Origin: Rhizophlyctis rosea
Taxonomy: Eukaryota; Chytridiomycota; Chytridiomycetes; Rhizophlyctidales; Rhizophlyctidaceae
Assembly: GCA_027596075.1 (NCBI GenBank)
Contig: JADGJC010000038.1
Location: forward strand, 145,147-209,146
Length of the DNA stretch: 64,000 nucleotides
Reading direction: 5' to 3'
The notes under the pieces were generated by a model. The model did no database searches and was not told the DNA's origin. It saw nothing but the letters and a program-made list of their open reading frames with translations. The first letter of the stretch is position 1, and every line of letters begins with the position of its first letter. The translations under genes were made by a program, and so were the position numbers. This document shows, in pieces, positions 12,946 through 24,115 of the stretch.

Positions 12946-13431
12946 AGACCGGAGATCTCTATATATTAGCTTGAGGTGGCTTCCGGGCATGCACTGTCTT
13001 TTTTTTCGCACAGTCAGGTGCGACTGATTGTTGTGCCATTTGGAGATGTATCGAAGACCAGAGGGAACTTGGTGACTATGGTGGCTAGTGAGCAAATGGT
13101 TTTTCTCTCTTTTGCTGTGTTTCCCGGCATAAGCATCAATTCTCAGGGAGAAAACTAGGAATAAAGGAAATGGAAATCACGTGGCGATTCGAGTTTGCAA
13201 TGCCTATCCTGGAAAAAAAGGACAAAAAAAAAATCATGTGGCATTACTCCCTAATGCTATGTGTTTGTCCAGTAAAGACCCTCGTGCATTTGCGTGTTTC
13301 CCAAATGTGGCTTAGATATGGTTCCAAGCCCAAAGTCGTTCGTTCAACCAGCCCCTCCTCCATCTCAGGCTGTTCCCAACTCCCATTTCACACTCATCCA
13401 GACTCTCTCACCAAATCAACCTTACCGCAAG

Positions 13432-15191
13432 ATGGCTTCGGACAACCCACCAACGACAGACTCTCAATCTCCAGCACCTAGCAGAGACCCGGCCTCCGTG
13501 TCCGCTCGGGAAGGCGACGCTTGGTATACTGATGCCGCGGACTATTGGGCAAAAGTTCCAGGTGGGAATTCACTCCTCCTCCCCGTCCTCTACCCTCTCG
13601 TGCACCGTTTGCAAAGCTGCATAACCTCCTCGCGTTATCGTCACTGACCCCTCCTTTGTGAACTCCTATCTTTGTAAACTGCGTCCAATAGCCACGGTGG
13701 AAGGCATGCTCGGCGGCTTCGGAAAACTGACGGACACGGATTGCGCGTCCTCACTGAAGTTTATTGAGGAGTTTGTGGATGGGAAGAGGACTAGTGCGCC
13801 GAGGATTGGGACTGGGTTGGCGTGTGGTAAGCGGTTGCGCGATTTATGCAGCTTGTACGGAATGGATGCGCCTTACTAAGCACGACAATTTTCCCATTTT
13901 TATGTCCGTTTGTTTGTTTACCTCTTCCTTCCCACACCGCCACAACCCATCCCACGCGACCAATAACCCACCCCTCCACAATCCATAAACCATATCCATC
14001 ACACAAAATAGACTGCGGAGCGGGCATAGGCCGCGTCTCGAAACACTTCCTCCTGCATAAATTCGCCCGCGTCGATCTCGTCGAGCAGAACCCAGCGTTT
14101 TTGAAGCAGGCCGAGAAGGAGTTTGGGGAGTTGGGGTTGGGTGAGAGGGTGGAGAAGTATATACCGGTTGGGTTGCAGAGTTTTGTGCCGGAGGTGAGTA
14201 TGGAAGGATGGGCTTGGAAGTCTGCAAAAAAAAAAAGACGGGAAGTCATATGTTTTGGAGGGCTTGTGAGTTCTGGAAAGATGGAGGACGATGGTCGGAG
14301 GTCGTTGAGAGTGAGCGCTGGGTTGACAGCATTCGTCTGCGCGTGACGAAGCACTGATAGCCATAAGAAGGCTGACGGGCCTCCCTCCTCCTGAACCTCA
14401 AAAAATATGATGGCATGCAATGATCCTGGCCAAAGCCGCGGTTGGTGGGGCACGGGTGGGGATGTTCATGTTTCTTCCGTCTGTTGGGGCATGAACAATT
14501 TCCCAGAAGGAGCGTGATCATCAAAAACCCAGAACTGACCAAATCTGTCCATCCATCATACCCCTTACGATCAGGAAGGACGATACGACCTAATCTGGAT
14601 CCAATGGGTGCTAAGTCATCTAAGTGATGGTGAGCTCGTCTCTATTCCCTCTCATTCATCTCCAGAAAATCCGCGTCCATTACCCAATCTTCCATGGAAA
14701 CTCACCCTTTTACCCACTCCTCCAAGACGACGTAGTATCCTTCCTGAAACGCTGCAAAACGGCCATCGGCACCAAGGGACTAATAGGGATCAAGGAGAAC
14801 GTGACGAAAGTTGGGGCGGATGTGGATAAGGAGGATAGTTCTGTCACGAGGTAAGGAGGGTTGTTGTTGTGGATTCATCCCTATGAACAAGAGCGAGTAC
14901 AAGTCAAATGGCTCCCTTCATTGGAGAAGTCCCATTTTCGGGCACGGAGAAGTGAGGGCAGGGTTGTTTTTTCCATATGGTTGGGATGGAACGCAAATGA
15001 GATTCAACCTTAGATGGCTTTTTTGCTTATATGTAAATTTGCATAGATCGGACGAGATTTTGCGAGGACTTTTTGAGAAGGCTGGGTTGAAGGTTTTGAA
15101 AAGGAATCAGCAGACGGGGTTCCCGAGGGGGTTGTATGGAGTGTTCATGTATGCATTTTGGGCACTTCCTGTTCGCTCTTTCTCGGAGTGA
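13432..15191 (+). CDS. TAE1: Alpha-N-terminal protein methyltransferase (Tae1/NTMT1)
   Basis: A SAM-dependent methyltransferase that methylates the alpha-amino group of proteins starting X-Pro-Lys/Arg after Met removal, such as ribosomal proteins. The exons are 13432-13561, 13692-13826, 14012-14193, 14575-14629, 14727-14850 and 15047-15191 (256 residues), all in phase. Family landmarks appear in order: YWAKVPATVEGMLGG, SAM motif I DCGAGIGRVSKH at residue 89, the family-specific YDLIWIQWVLSHL, IGIKENV, and DKEDSSVTRSDE. These match the NTMT1 pattern closely. The C-terminus is uncertain: a GTATGC donor at 15149 and a CAG acceptor at 15276 would give a short alternative ending at 15292. The gene converges on VPS25. 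Confidence 0.9.
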
Positions 15192-15844
15192 TGTGTAGCC
15201 CGTTCATCATTGTCTCCTATTTCCCTCCACTTTGTTTGCATCTCTGACATTCTGCTCATTCCTGGTTTGTGCACAGGTATATGCTTGAGTGAGCAATCCT
15301 TTATTTCGAAGACGAGATGCAGCGGGCGGAATAATGAGCGGGTAATGTGTAACATGTAATGGGTGGATATCTCTCCCGGGCGCAGGCGACCATGACACTT
15401 AATCGAATATCAGTGTCTTGCTCCGATTCTTATATTTGTACAAAGGACTAAATTAAGATTAAAGTATTTACTACAACACCAGAAGGTCTTGCTAGATATA
15501 CAGGGCGGGTTCGAGTTGAGTGGCACGTGGTGCAGAAGTCGGACGGGGAGGGTGGATTGTGTTGGTTTGAAAGGTCCTATGGAGGAAGGGCCTAGAGGGA
15601 GAGGATGGATGTGCTGCTGTGAGAGTACGGTACAAACATCCGAATCTGAGAGTGACGCATGGAAGGAAAGGCTGGCCGGGGAGCTCGACCAGGAGTCACG
15701 GCCGCTACCCAGCAAATAACAAGTCTTGCTCTCCTCCCCGGACTTCAGGCAACCCATACTATCTAAACACTCGCCCGCACGGAAAATACCCACACTGTTC
15801 CCCTCAGAATTCAAAAACACACTAAAAGAAACCGACGGGACCGA
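15192..15844. other. Convergent intergenic region between TAE1 and VPS25
   Basis: This holds the 3' flanks of two genes facing each other. Open frames on both strands have no domain or motif I recognise. No separate gene is supported. Confidence 0.6.
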
Positions 15845-17083
15845 TCAAAAGAACTTCACGCCCAAATCACTATCACTACTCCCCGTAAACAGCTGCGCCT
15901 TGCCGGATTTTGCCAGTGATTCGAGTGCCTTTTTCATGATTCGTTCGTCTAGGTCGTGGAAGTCTAGTGGAAAGCGCGATGATTAGTTGGGTTGGAAAGA
16001 GAGTTTGCATTTCAGGTTTTTTTTGTATGGGTAAGGGAGCTAAATGCCTTACCTTGATCTTCCGTGTCTTCGCCGTGGAGGATTTCGTAGAGTGTGCAGA
16101 CGGAGTTTGTGTGGCCTCGGTCGAAGGCCTGGATAAAATGGATGATGGTTGCGGTTAAGCATTTGACTGGTCGTCAAATAAGATCAAAAGCAGATGTACT
16201 GGCAAACTCAAGCACCAAATGCGTCAAGACCAACTCCATTCCATATCAAACCAATAACCCTCTCCCCTCCCATTCTCGCATCTTGGTCATAAAATTCCCA
16301 GCGCTTTTTGAATTATCCGATTGGCGAAGACGTCACCACTCGAAGCACGAGAGACGGGCATTCTGATGGCCCGACGTACATACCCATTGGTAGACCAACG
16401 CGCCCCACTCTTCGGGTTTCCGCCATAGGATTAGACATCGTTCCTTGGACGGTGACTCCCATTCTGCGTTGCCTCGTCGGACTAGTTCGTCGATGATGTC
16501 TTTGATGGCTGGTGGTGTGAGGCGGCCTGAGTGTATGAGACAAAATAGTTTGAAAATAGCTGTTAGCTACAACTTGCAGAATACATCTGTTGATGGCAGG
16601 TTGCCCATCCCGGGCCCACGCCTTCCCCGCCATCCCGCCATCAAGAGCCATGCCTGTCGTTTCACAAGGAATACTCACGTTTGATCTTATCGTTGTTGAA
16701 GAGGTCTCTTCCCGCGCTTCCAGCAACTCCACCCACCCCACCCGCCCTGCCCACCCCACCCGTTCCGCTGCTCCCCGCCCCAAATCCACCCGTCCCACCT
16801 CCACCCACACCCACCCCACCATAAGCAGCAGAATATAGCGAGACTTCGTTCATGTCGAGGGTATGTAGTCTGTGAGCGCGAAAGTAAGCTAGAGTTATAT
16901 CGCACCAGAGGGCTGTTTGTTTATTTCGGGTGTCTGTTGTTGGTTGGATGCTAAATGTGTAAAGAGTGAGAGGAAGTTAGTGGAGTGAAGCGATCATGTC
17001 GGTAAGCGGTTGTGGGAAAGGGTACCGTACGTGTAGAACGGAGGGAAGTCGTGAATTTTGGGGAACGTGTAAGTTGGTGGCAT
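15845..17083 (-). CDS. VPS25: ESCRT-II subunit VPS25
   Basis: VPS25 is the winged-helix subunit of ESCRT-II, which acts on endosomes in multivesicular-body sorting and recruits ESCRT-III. The exons on the minus strand are 17083-17031, 16950-16679, 16526-16384, 16128-16053 and 15963-15845 (220 residues), all GT-AG and in frame. The N-terminus has the conserved FPPFYTIQPTTDTRNKQ and ALWCDITLAYFRAHRL. The second winged helix has RRGNAEW, LILWRKPEEWG, the segment NSVCTLYEILHGEDTED, and the C-terminal GVKFF seen in animal VPS25. Oddly, a Gly-rich insert of about 40 residues sits just before DLFNNDKIK, so the protein is longer than the usual 175 to 180 residues. Confidence 0.93.
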
Positions 17084-18353
17084 TGCGAGGATGGGTGGGA
17101 AGGTTGCAAGCTTAAGCAGGTGTGTCGGCGATCCTCTAGCGAGGTAGAGGTTATGTTTTGTGCTGTTTGCTGTAGCCGAGTGCTCAGGTGGGGATACGAG
17201 AATAAGAAAGGTATCTAAATAGAAGAGGATTGCGAGCGATGCGTGCCTTGGTGAGAGGTTTCAACATGGGTTTCAACTGGGTTTCAACCCCGGCTCTGGA
17301 GGCACAGCCCGGTGGATATGGCGCAGCAACAGCTGTCCGCCACGGAGAGTGCGCCAGGGTCTTATGGGAAGCAAAATGGGGTTAAGGGTCCAGATGGGTT
17401 CGAAGAACAAGCCACATCCAAGCGTATCATAAGTTATCATATGCATGCATGCCAATGCTTGTACATGCTTTGACACAACTTGCCGCAATGCAACACGGCG
17501 CTGTTTCATTGTGTCCCACCACCGCTTTGGTACGCTGGGGGGGAGACACACGAAATTGCATCGATGGGAGTGATGGGACCCCGGCGGGTCAGCAGCGACG
17601 CGAAAAAGGGAAGTAAAAGGGAAGTAAAACTGTAAAAGGGAAGCACAGAAGGCGCGTATGGGTTTCTTGTGGGGGACAGTTGGGGACGTTGTTTCCCACA
17701 TCACCGGTTTGGGTTTCAATGCCACACACATAATGAACCTCACTAGCCTCACTACGATTATTATTACATGCCATCATTGCAATGTTGCCTCCCCGTTATT
17801 TGCCTCCCCGTCAACTGGAGCCTTATTAGTAGATTGGGCGGGGTTTTTGTGAACCCTTGTTAATAGCCACCTGTTTCTGTCTCCTCCTTCTAGTGGCAAT
17901 GCTTTGCGTATGATGTTCTCCCAATAATACTATGTGTTGATACCCGTCCCTCAATACTTTCCTGCAAAAATCACGAAATCTACTTCGAAAGGATTTGTAC
18001 TGACTCCAACACATTTCAAGTCCTTCACACAGCTACTGATAGTTCAATCATTGTTCGTCACTTTTTCGTAAGTTGTGAGAACGCACTTAACTCATATACT
18101 TCCATATGCGGACGAGATACTTCCTCATCGCCCATCACTAACCCGAACACAATCATTTTCATCATAGACCCTTCCCCGAACTTTTGCTCTCTCTTCATCT
18201 CTACATATTCACCAGTCCCTCTCACCCACCTCCACACAATCTCCACCTCTCTTTCGCTCCCTCCCTTCCACCCCCGTACTTACGAATCTTTACTCGCTGC
18301 CTCCTCGCGAGAACACTGTAGCGTTTCGCAGCTTTTTCGCAGTCTTTTTTTGG

Positions 18354-19065
18354 TGGGTTTCAGTCCGGAAGGTTTTGGCTTCGTCTTTTGCAGGGGGGAA
18401 CTATTGTCAATTTTTGTTTTTGGTGGAGGGTTTTGCTTGATTGGGCGTTGGGAGAGTGATGGTGGAATGTACCAGTGGCTACACTGGTGCCTATCTATGC
18501 TTCGGTCTGGGTTGAAATGAGTTGCTCCATCATTCCATTGTTTGTTTACATTGGTGCGGACATACCACTGCGTTGTTTGCTGCACATAGTAACCTGTCCC
18601 GTCTTCCTCGCAACTACAGGTCAACCTATACCCGACCCTCTTCTTGTCGTCGTCGTCTCCTCCCGCGCCCCGCAAGATCCAACGTCCATCGGGGCTTCAC
18701 GTCACCTATTTCCACCTTCAAAATAGCTTGCGGGTGCGTTTCTTGGCTGGTATATTTTTTCTATCGTCTTTTGCAGGGTCAAACCATTGCCAAATTTTTC
18801 TTGGATTTGTTTACTTCGTTGTTGGACAGTAGTATTGAACATATGTTCCATCCCTTTACAGCTCACCACCATTAAGACTAGTCGGTACACTCCCCGCAAC
18901 CCGCCCCACAAGATCCAAACTCCATCGGGGCATCAACCACAACATCCTTCGACATCCTTCAACACTTTTCGTAACGTTTTCGGCACCGGGAATTTTTTCA
19001 CATCGTCTTTCACAGGGGAAAACTATTGTCAAATTTTTCTTTGTCGTTTGTTTACATTCGTCGTC
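18354..19065. repeat. Degenerate tandem repeat, about three units
   Basis: Two long units (18668-18830 and 18904-19065) share CCCC-CAAGATCCAA, CCATCGGGGC, ATCGTCTTT-CAGGG and ATT-TCAAATTTTTCTT in order. A third, partial unit at about 18354-18425 has GTCTTTTGCAGGGG and TATTGTCAATTTTTG. Unit spacing is about 240 to 310 bases. Each unit carries a splice-acceptor-like TTTxCAGG. No frame is conserved between units. Confidence 0.6.
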
Positions 19066-19587
19066 TTGCATGTTATTGACGCATATCCCTCTTTCCTCCA
19101 CTCCAGATCCCCAATCGATCGCCTAAGATCCCCTCCCGCTCATCAACACCCTTCAAGATCGGCGGCGAATCACAAACAGATCCTCGACGACTTTCTTGGA
19201 CGTCGTTCGTATGCCCCTCACCTGGCAGCCTTTTCTTCCCACCTTGTTTTCATCACGTCCTCTCTTCGCTCAGACTCTTATACTGCCTTCCCCTCCGCAA
19301 TAGGTCACACCCTACCCACACGCCCTCCCACACCTCCACCAAAGGAGCCTCGATGCTTCGGCAGTAGATGAAGATACAAGACGGACTGCCGTCGTTGAAT
19401 CATTATCGGCTCCCTGAAGCATCGGGACGCCTTTGCGTGTCTTGGTGCTTGGGCGTCAGGTGTAGTGGATTCTGTCTTTCCCTGTCGTTTTGCCTTTGTA
19501 TCTTGGTTGAGGTCGGGGAGTAGAATCAAACACACACACGACACACGTGTCATTGGACTTTGGAATTTTGTGCAACGAAGACTTTGT

Positions 19588-19620
19588 ATTATTATTATTA
19601 TTATTGGTATTATTATTATT
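19588..19620. repeat. ATT microsatellite
   Basis: About ten ATT triplets, interrupted once by GGT. It lies just downstream of the stop codon of the 19740-23187 gene and is probably in its 3' UTR. Confidence 0.85.
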
Positions 19621-19739
19621 CACTGCTAAACTACTTTCTGTACATGCATCAGGGACTCTTTCTCGTCCCCTCTTTTTCCTTTCCCCCCTTTTTCCCCTCC
19701 TTTCTTTTTCTCCCCTCTCCTTTTCTTTTCCCCGACCGC

Positions 19740-22700
19740 TCAAAGACGGTTGGCCCGCTTCTTGAATGCCTGCCTCTTCTCTTCGCGGGTGAGTTCTTCT
19801 TCCGCCTTGCGGCGCCGGTTGGGCGGTTGGCTTTGGGGGGCGGCGGAGGAGGAGGTGGTGGTGGGCGCGGGGGGCTGTGCGGGAGGTTGTTGTGCGGGTT
19901 GTGGGGGTTGTGCGGGTGCGGGGAGTTGTTGTTGGTGCTGCTGTTGAGCAGCGGGGGGATGAGAGTCCCCGGGACTCGAGAAGTCCCACGCCTGCAGCCA
20001 TTGCTGCTGCTGTTGTTGTTGTTGCCGCCGCCGTTGGGCAGCACGGGCGGGGGCGTTCGGGGGATGTTGGGGTGTGGAGGTGGTGGGCGGGGTGGTGGGA
20101 GCTTGTTGTTGCGGGGGTTGTTGTTGTTGTTGGGGAGGACGCCGGCGGGGTGGAGCGGCCGGTCCTCCATTTCCCCGAAGGGACAGCCGAAGAGGTTGGT
20201 TGGGGCGTGTGGGGCGGGGTGCGGGTGTTGTTGTTGTGGGGGTAGTGGTGGTGGTGGTTGTCGAGGAGGATGGGAGAGAGTAGACACCACCATCCCGGTT
20301 CCACGGGTCCCTTCCCGTGCCCCTCCTCCTCTGCGCCGGCCTCTCATCACCCTCCGCGAGTGGGTCGACGAAGAAGGAACACACCTTTCCCTTCTCACCC
20401 CCACCCTCATCCTCCCTCGTCCTCTTCTTCCCGGTGGGTGCCGCCGGCGGCCCGTATGGACAGTTCTCACTGTCCGCGAAATGTTGGAGCCGGCGCCAGA
20501 GCCGGTCCGATTCACGACGGAAGCGGCCGCTGTCCTGTGGGGCGGCGAGGGCGTCGTGGTCAGCGTGGGCGAGCGTAGCATCCACTTCTTCCGGCGAACA
20601 CTCGTGTTCGTGAACACCCCGGTGCGATTCGAGAACATGCCTTCCAAGCATGTCCGCCCGCAATCGGGCCCGACCCGCAGCGGCGGCAGCGGAGAGGGAG
20701 GTAGGTGGTTGAGAGGAGGAGGACGAGGAGGAGGACGACGACGACGTTGTGCCCGTGATAGGCCTCCGGCGGGTGGTACGCCTCGGAGCAGGGGGTGCAG
20801 CCGGAGGTGTGGGTTGAGGTGGAGGTGTGGGCGGCGGGCGCGGGGTTGAGGAGGAAGAGGAGGAGGAGGCGGGATAGGAGGTGACTCGGGGGGGCTCATC
20901 AGAAGCCCGTTGCTTCCCCTTTTCCTTCCGTCGCCGTTCCTCCGCCGAAACGAAGGGTGTGGATCCCAATGCCGGGGCGGTAGATGTCGACGCCGCCGGC
21001 GCAGCAGCAGCAGCAGTGATGGTGGTGGTGGCCGTCGCTGGTGGAAGAGGACTCGCCAAAGAGAGGCGAATCGGGACGGTTGTTGGTGTTGCTGCTGCGG
21101 AGATGCCTCCGGACGCGGAGCCCCACCGTCGTTGTCGTCATCCTTCCCATCCGAAGATGGGTCGGTAGGTGGTGGTGTGGGGTCGCGCGGGTGGTGAGGA
21201 GGAGGAGAGGGTGCAGAGGTCGAAGGAGTTCCCGATGGAGCGGGCGCCGAAGAGGACGCGTTGGCCGACGCGTCGTTCGACGCCGCTTCATCTCCCGCGC
21301 TGGTGGTTGGAAGTTGAACGATGGGGTTGGGACCCGCCATCTAGAGAAGAGATAATGAGTTAGTGATCTTGTTTATGCTGCAATACCTAATAATGAATGC
21401 TCGTAGATACATACCCAAGAGTTCAACCGTCGTCGCTTCACCACCTCCACCAACTTCCACGTCCTCTTCTGCTTCCGGCACATCTCCATCGGAGGAGGCA
21501 CGAGGAGAGCAGGTCCGGCGTAGAAGGGGCCGGGAACGAATGGTGGGGTCACCAGTGCGGGGAAGTCCTGCCTGATGTCACCGTGATCCTGATCACTCTC
21601 CACCGTTGGCTGCACAACTTCAACTTCCCCGGAGGGTTGCTGAGGCCCGACCACCGCAGGTGAAGAGGACTTCGGAACAGAGGGCTCGACCGAGGACGAG
21701 GACGCGGGAACAGTCGAAAGCGAAGCCGAAGACGTCACCGAAGGAAGGTAATCCGCAGGAATCGAAGACACAGGTAGGAATCCCGACACGAAGTCGGCAC
21801 CCCTTACAAGTGCCCCGTCATCCCCGAGCGACCTCAACACCCCACCCACTTCCTTCCTGGGCAAGCCCAAGTTGGTTGCGCGGTTGCAACCAGCATCCTC
21901 GCGCAAGCGCGACTCAGCTGGTGCCGGCGATTCCACAACGCCGGGGGAAGAGGTATAGGCGCTCGTTGCGGGCCTTGAGACGGGAGCGGTCAGGTACCGG
22001 GAAGCGGGGACCGAGGGGGGGGCCGAAATCCTAACCACTTTGTTGTCTTGCCCAGCAGAAGCCAAGCTCGACAGTACTCGCGGGTTCGGAAGTCGGTGGT
22101 CGGAGGGCCACTTGATGCCGTTTCCGTTGCCAAGCACATTGTATTCCGAAGAATCCTGTGCGAAGCGGGGGCGTGCATCGAAGCGGCTGCCGGGAGCGGG
22201 TACCGAGGAAGGTGCCGTGGGATCATCGCTGTCACGGACGGCTGGAACGACTGCGCGGAATTCAGCCGAGACTGAACGCCGCATTGCGCCGTTCCGGTTG
22301 CCGGAGAACGAGATCTTGGCGGCCTCAGGTCCGAACATCTCGCGATGACGAACAAGAGGGTCGGGGTTGGTGGCGGAGTCGGGACCGAAGGAGAGAACCG
22401 GAAGGTTCGTGGAGCGTCCGCCGACCTCTTGGCCGAGAGAGAGACCAGAGGGGGTAACCGTAGTGGGCAACCGGTGCCCGCCACGGGTCGTCGCACGCTT
22501 GATGGGTTGGTTTGACCCAACGTCGACACCCAGCAATTGAGCATCCGACAGGGGCACCAGGACCTGACCAGCACCACCTTCCGAACAGCCGTCCAAGTGA
22601 AGAATACGACGAGTGCCGCATCCTCCCCTCTTCGGGCCAACAAACCACCTGACCCATCGAGTGCAGACCCCGCGGACAAGTCCAGAGAGTACAAACACCC

Positions 22701-23187
22701 CGTGCCAGGCAACATGGAAGGAGAGAACCGAGCCAAGAAGAACTGATCCCCACCACAAGACGAACGCCATCTCGCCTGATTCGAGTATGGCAGAACTCCA
22801 ACCACCGATGTGGAAGAAGGCGACGAGTGCCAGCGGTACCCCGGAGAGCAGGTACATGGCGACACGTTCCCCGATGGAACGCGCCCTTCTCCACCAACAG
22901 TGGAGGGAAAGGGCCACCCCGCCCGACGCGAGGAAGGCTGCCAGCCAAAGCCTGACGGCCCAAGCAATGGGGGCAAGAAGAGCCAGAGGGGCAACGAACA
23001 AAAGGCCCATGGCGGTCCACACTGGGGTGTCTACTCCCAGGGGCGCGAAGAGAGGTAGAAGAAGCGGTACTGCCCAGAGGGTGCAGATACCAGGCGACCC
23101 CGCAACAGAGGCAAGGGTGCCGAGAAGGGGAAGAAGAAGGGGAAGACCCAACACCAACAAAGCGATGATGAGGGCCATAGCGAACAT
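19740..23187 (-). CDS. Multi-spanning membrane protein with long low-complexity tail
   Basis: I do not recognise the family. The model has exons 23187-21415, 21340-21127 and 21037-19740 (1094 residues). The first junction (GTATGT...TCTCTAG) and the second (GTGGGG...CACCAG) both keep phase, and the second explains why the reading frame shifts near 21.1 kb. The ATG at 23187 starts a hydrophobic block (MFAMALIIALLVLGLPLLLP) with about six predicted membrane spans in the first 190 residues. The rest, about 900 residues, is disordered: Ser/Pro-rich, then Ala/Thr, poly-Gln, poly-Ser and Arg/Lys-rich, ending in an acidic-basic helix (EEELTREEKRQAFKKRANRL). A short ordered patch is HVLESHRGVHEHECSPEEVD. 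Two separate genes split at 21341 remain possible. Confidence 0.5.
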
Positions 23188-23524
23188 CGTTGTCTTTTCT
23201 CCGGAGATACTAAGACGGGGAGCGATGCGTAGGAAGTTGGGTAGACGGTGATAGCGATGATGGTAGCGAGTTGAAGCTTGTAAGCGAGGCTTTAGCAATT
23301 CAAAACGCTGAGCAGATTCTCCTGAGGGACTCACTAGTGAGTATGAGTAGAAAATGCTATGAGGAAAAAAAAAGAGGAGAAAGACATTTCGAAATGACTT
23401 GAGTGGTGCGAGGGGGGGACTCCCCGCGAGCGGGAGGTCTCGCTGCTGGTCTCCTGACCCTTGCAAAAAAAATTGAGGCTTGACTGCCTTGGGGTAATCA
23501 GTCTTGGCATAGTATGGATCCGAA

Positions 23525-23785
23525 GTTTGTTACTACGTCATATGTTAGACTTGGTAATGGATTTGCTATGGGTTCGTCCGGTATTGTAGGCCGAATTGGG
23601 AAGGACCCTCAAAAGTAATGAAGTGGCTTGTGGCGTTTTGAGTTGGCCCCAGGCCGGATTTGGACGTGCCATGATGTTCACCGTGGGATAGATACATGTT
23701 GGATAGTGGTGAAATGATGCGCGTTTTTCGATCCGGGTTGAAGACACCCTTGATTTGATATACAGAATCTGTCAACTTTGTCATT
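23525..23785. repeat. Diverged local repeat, copy 1
   Basis: Shares GTTACTACGTCAT, GGACCCTC and AATGAAGTGGCTTGTGGCGTT with the copy at 23886-24115, in the same order, at about 360 bases spacing. Its end, TTTCGATCCGGGTTG...ACACCC, resembles the 3' half of a tRNA. Confidence 0.65.
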
Positions 23786-23885
23786 TCAGTTTCTGAACTT
23801 TCTTTGTTTTGCTTAGGAACCGAACATGCCAGATGCATACGTCGAAGTGGCTTAGCCTTATCTCGACGTTGATAATATCAAAGGA

Positions 23886-24115
23886 ATTGTTACTACGTCA
23901 TTATCTAATGCTTGGTATTAGCAAATGCTCATGGTACCGCTGGTACCTACGTATGTGTAGGACCCTCCGTCGGCCAAAGGTGGTGATGAAAATGAAGTGG
24001 CTTGTGGCGTTCACCGCCCAGACCATTGATTTGTGATTGATAGAGCGATGATATATGGACTTTGAGCCGCCCGTCAACGGGTCAGCGGTTCGATACTCGT
24101 TGCAAGCACCCTTTC
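23886..24115. repeat. Diverged local repeat, copy 2
   Basis: Partner of the repeat at 23525. It ends in GGTTCGATACTCGTTGC...CACCC, a B-box-like, tRNA-like 3' half, so the pair may be old SINE copies. The tRNA relation is an inference. Confidence 0.6.

Larger units (their letters stand above)
17084..19739. other. Intergenic region with promoter of VPS25 and tandem repeats
   Basis: No gene is recognisable. It holds the upstream region of VPS25, three close copies of GGTTTCAAC near 17257-17288, a degenerate tandem repeat at 18354-19065, a CT-rich stretch, and an ATT microsatellite at 19588-19620 within the probable 3' UTR of the next minus-strand gene. Confidence 0.55.

Noticed and set aside
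19560..20849. A 429-codon Gly/Arg/Leu-rich plus-strand frame
   Set aside because: It is the antisense of the low-complexity exon on the minus strand; its composition simply mirrors Pro/Ser/Gln codons.
19649..21340. A 563-codon Pro/Arg-rich frame on the minus strand read as one protein
   Set aside because: Its first part (MAGPNPIVQL...) is a real exon, but after about 21.13 kb the frame becomes Arg/Pro/His-rich, a shadow of the true Ser/Pro/Gln frame reached through an intron.
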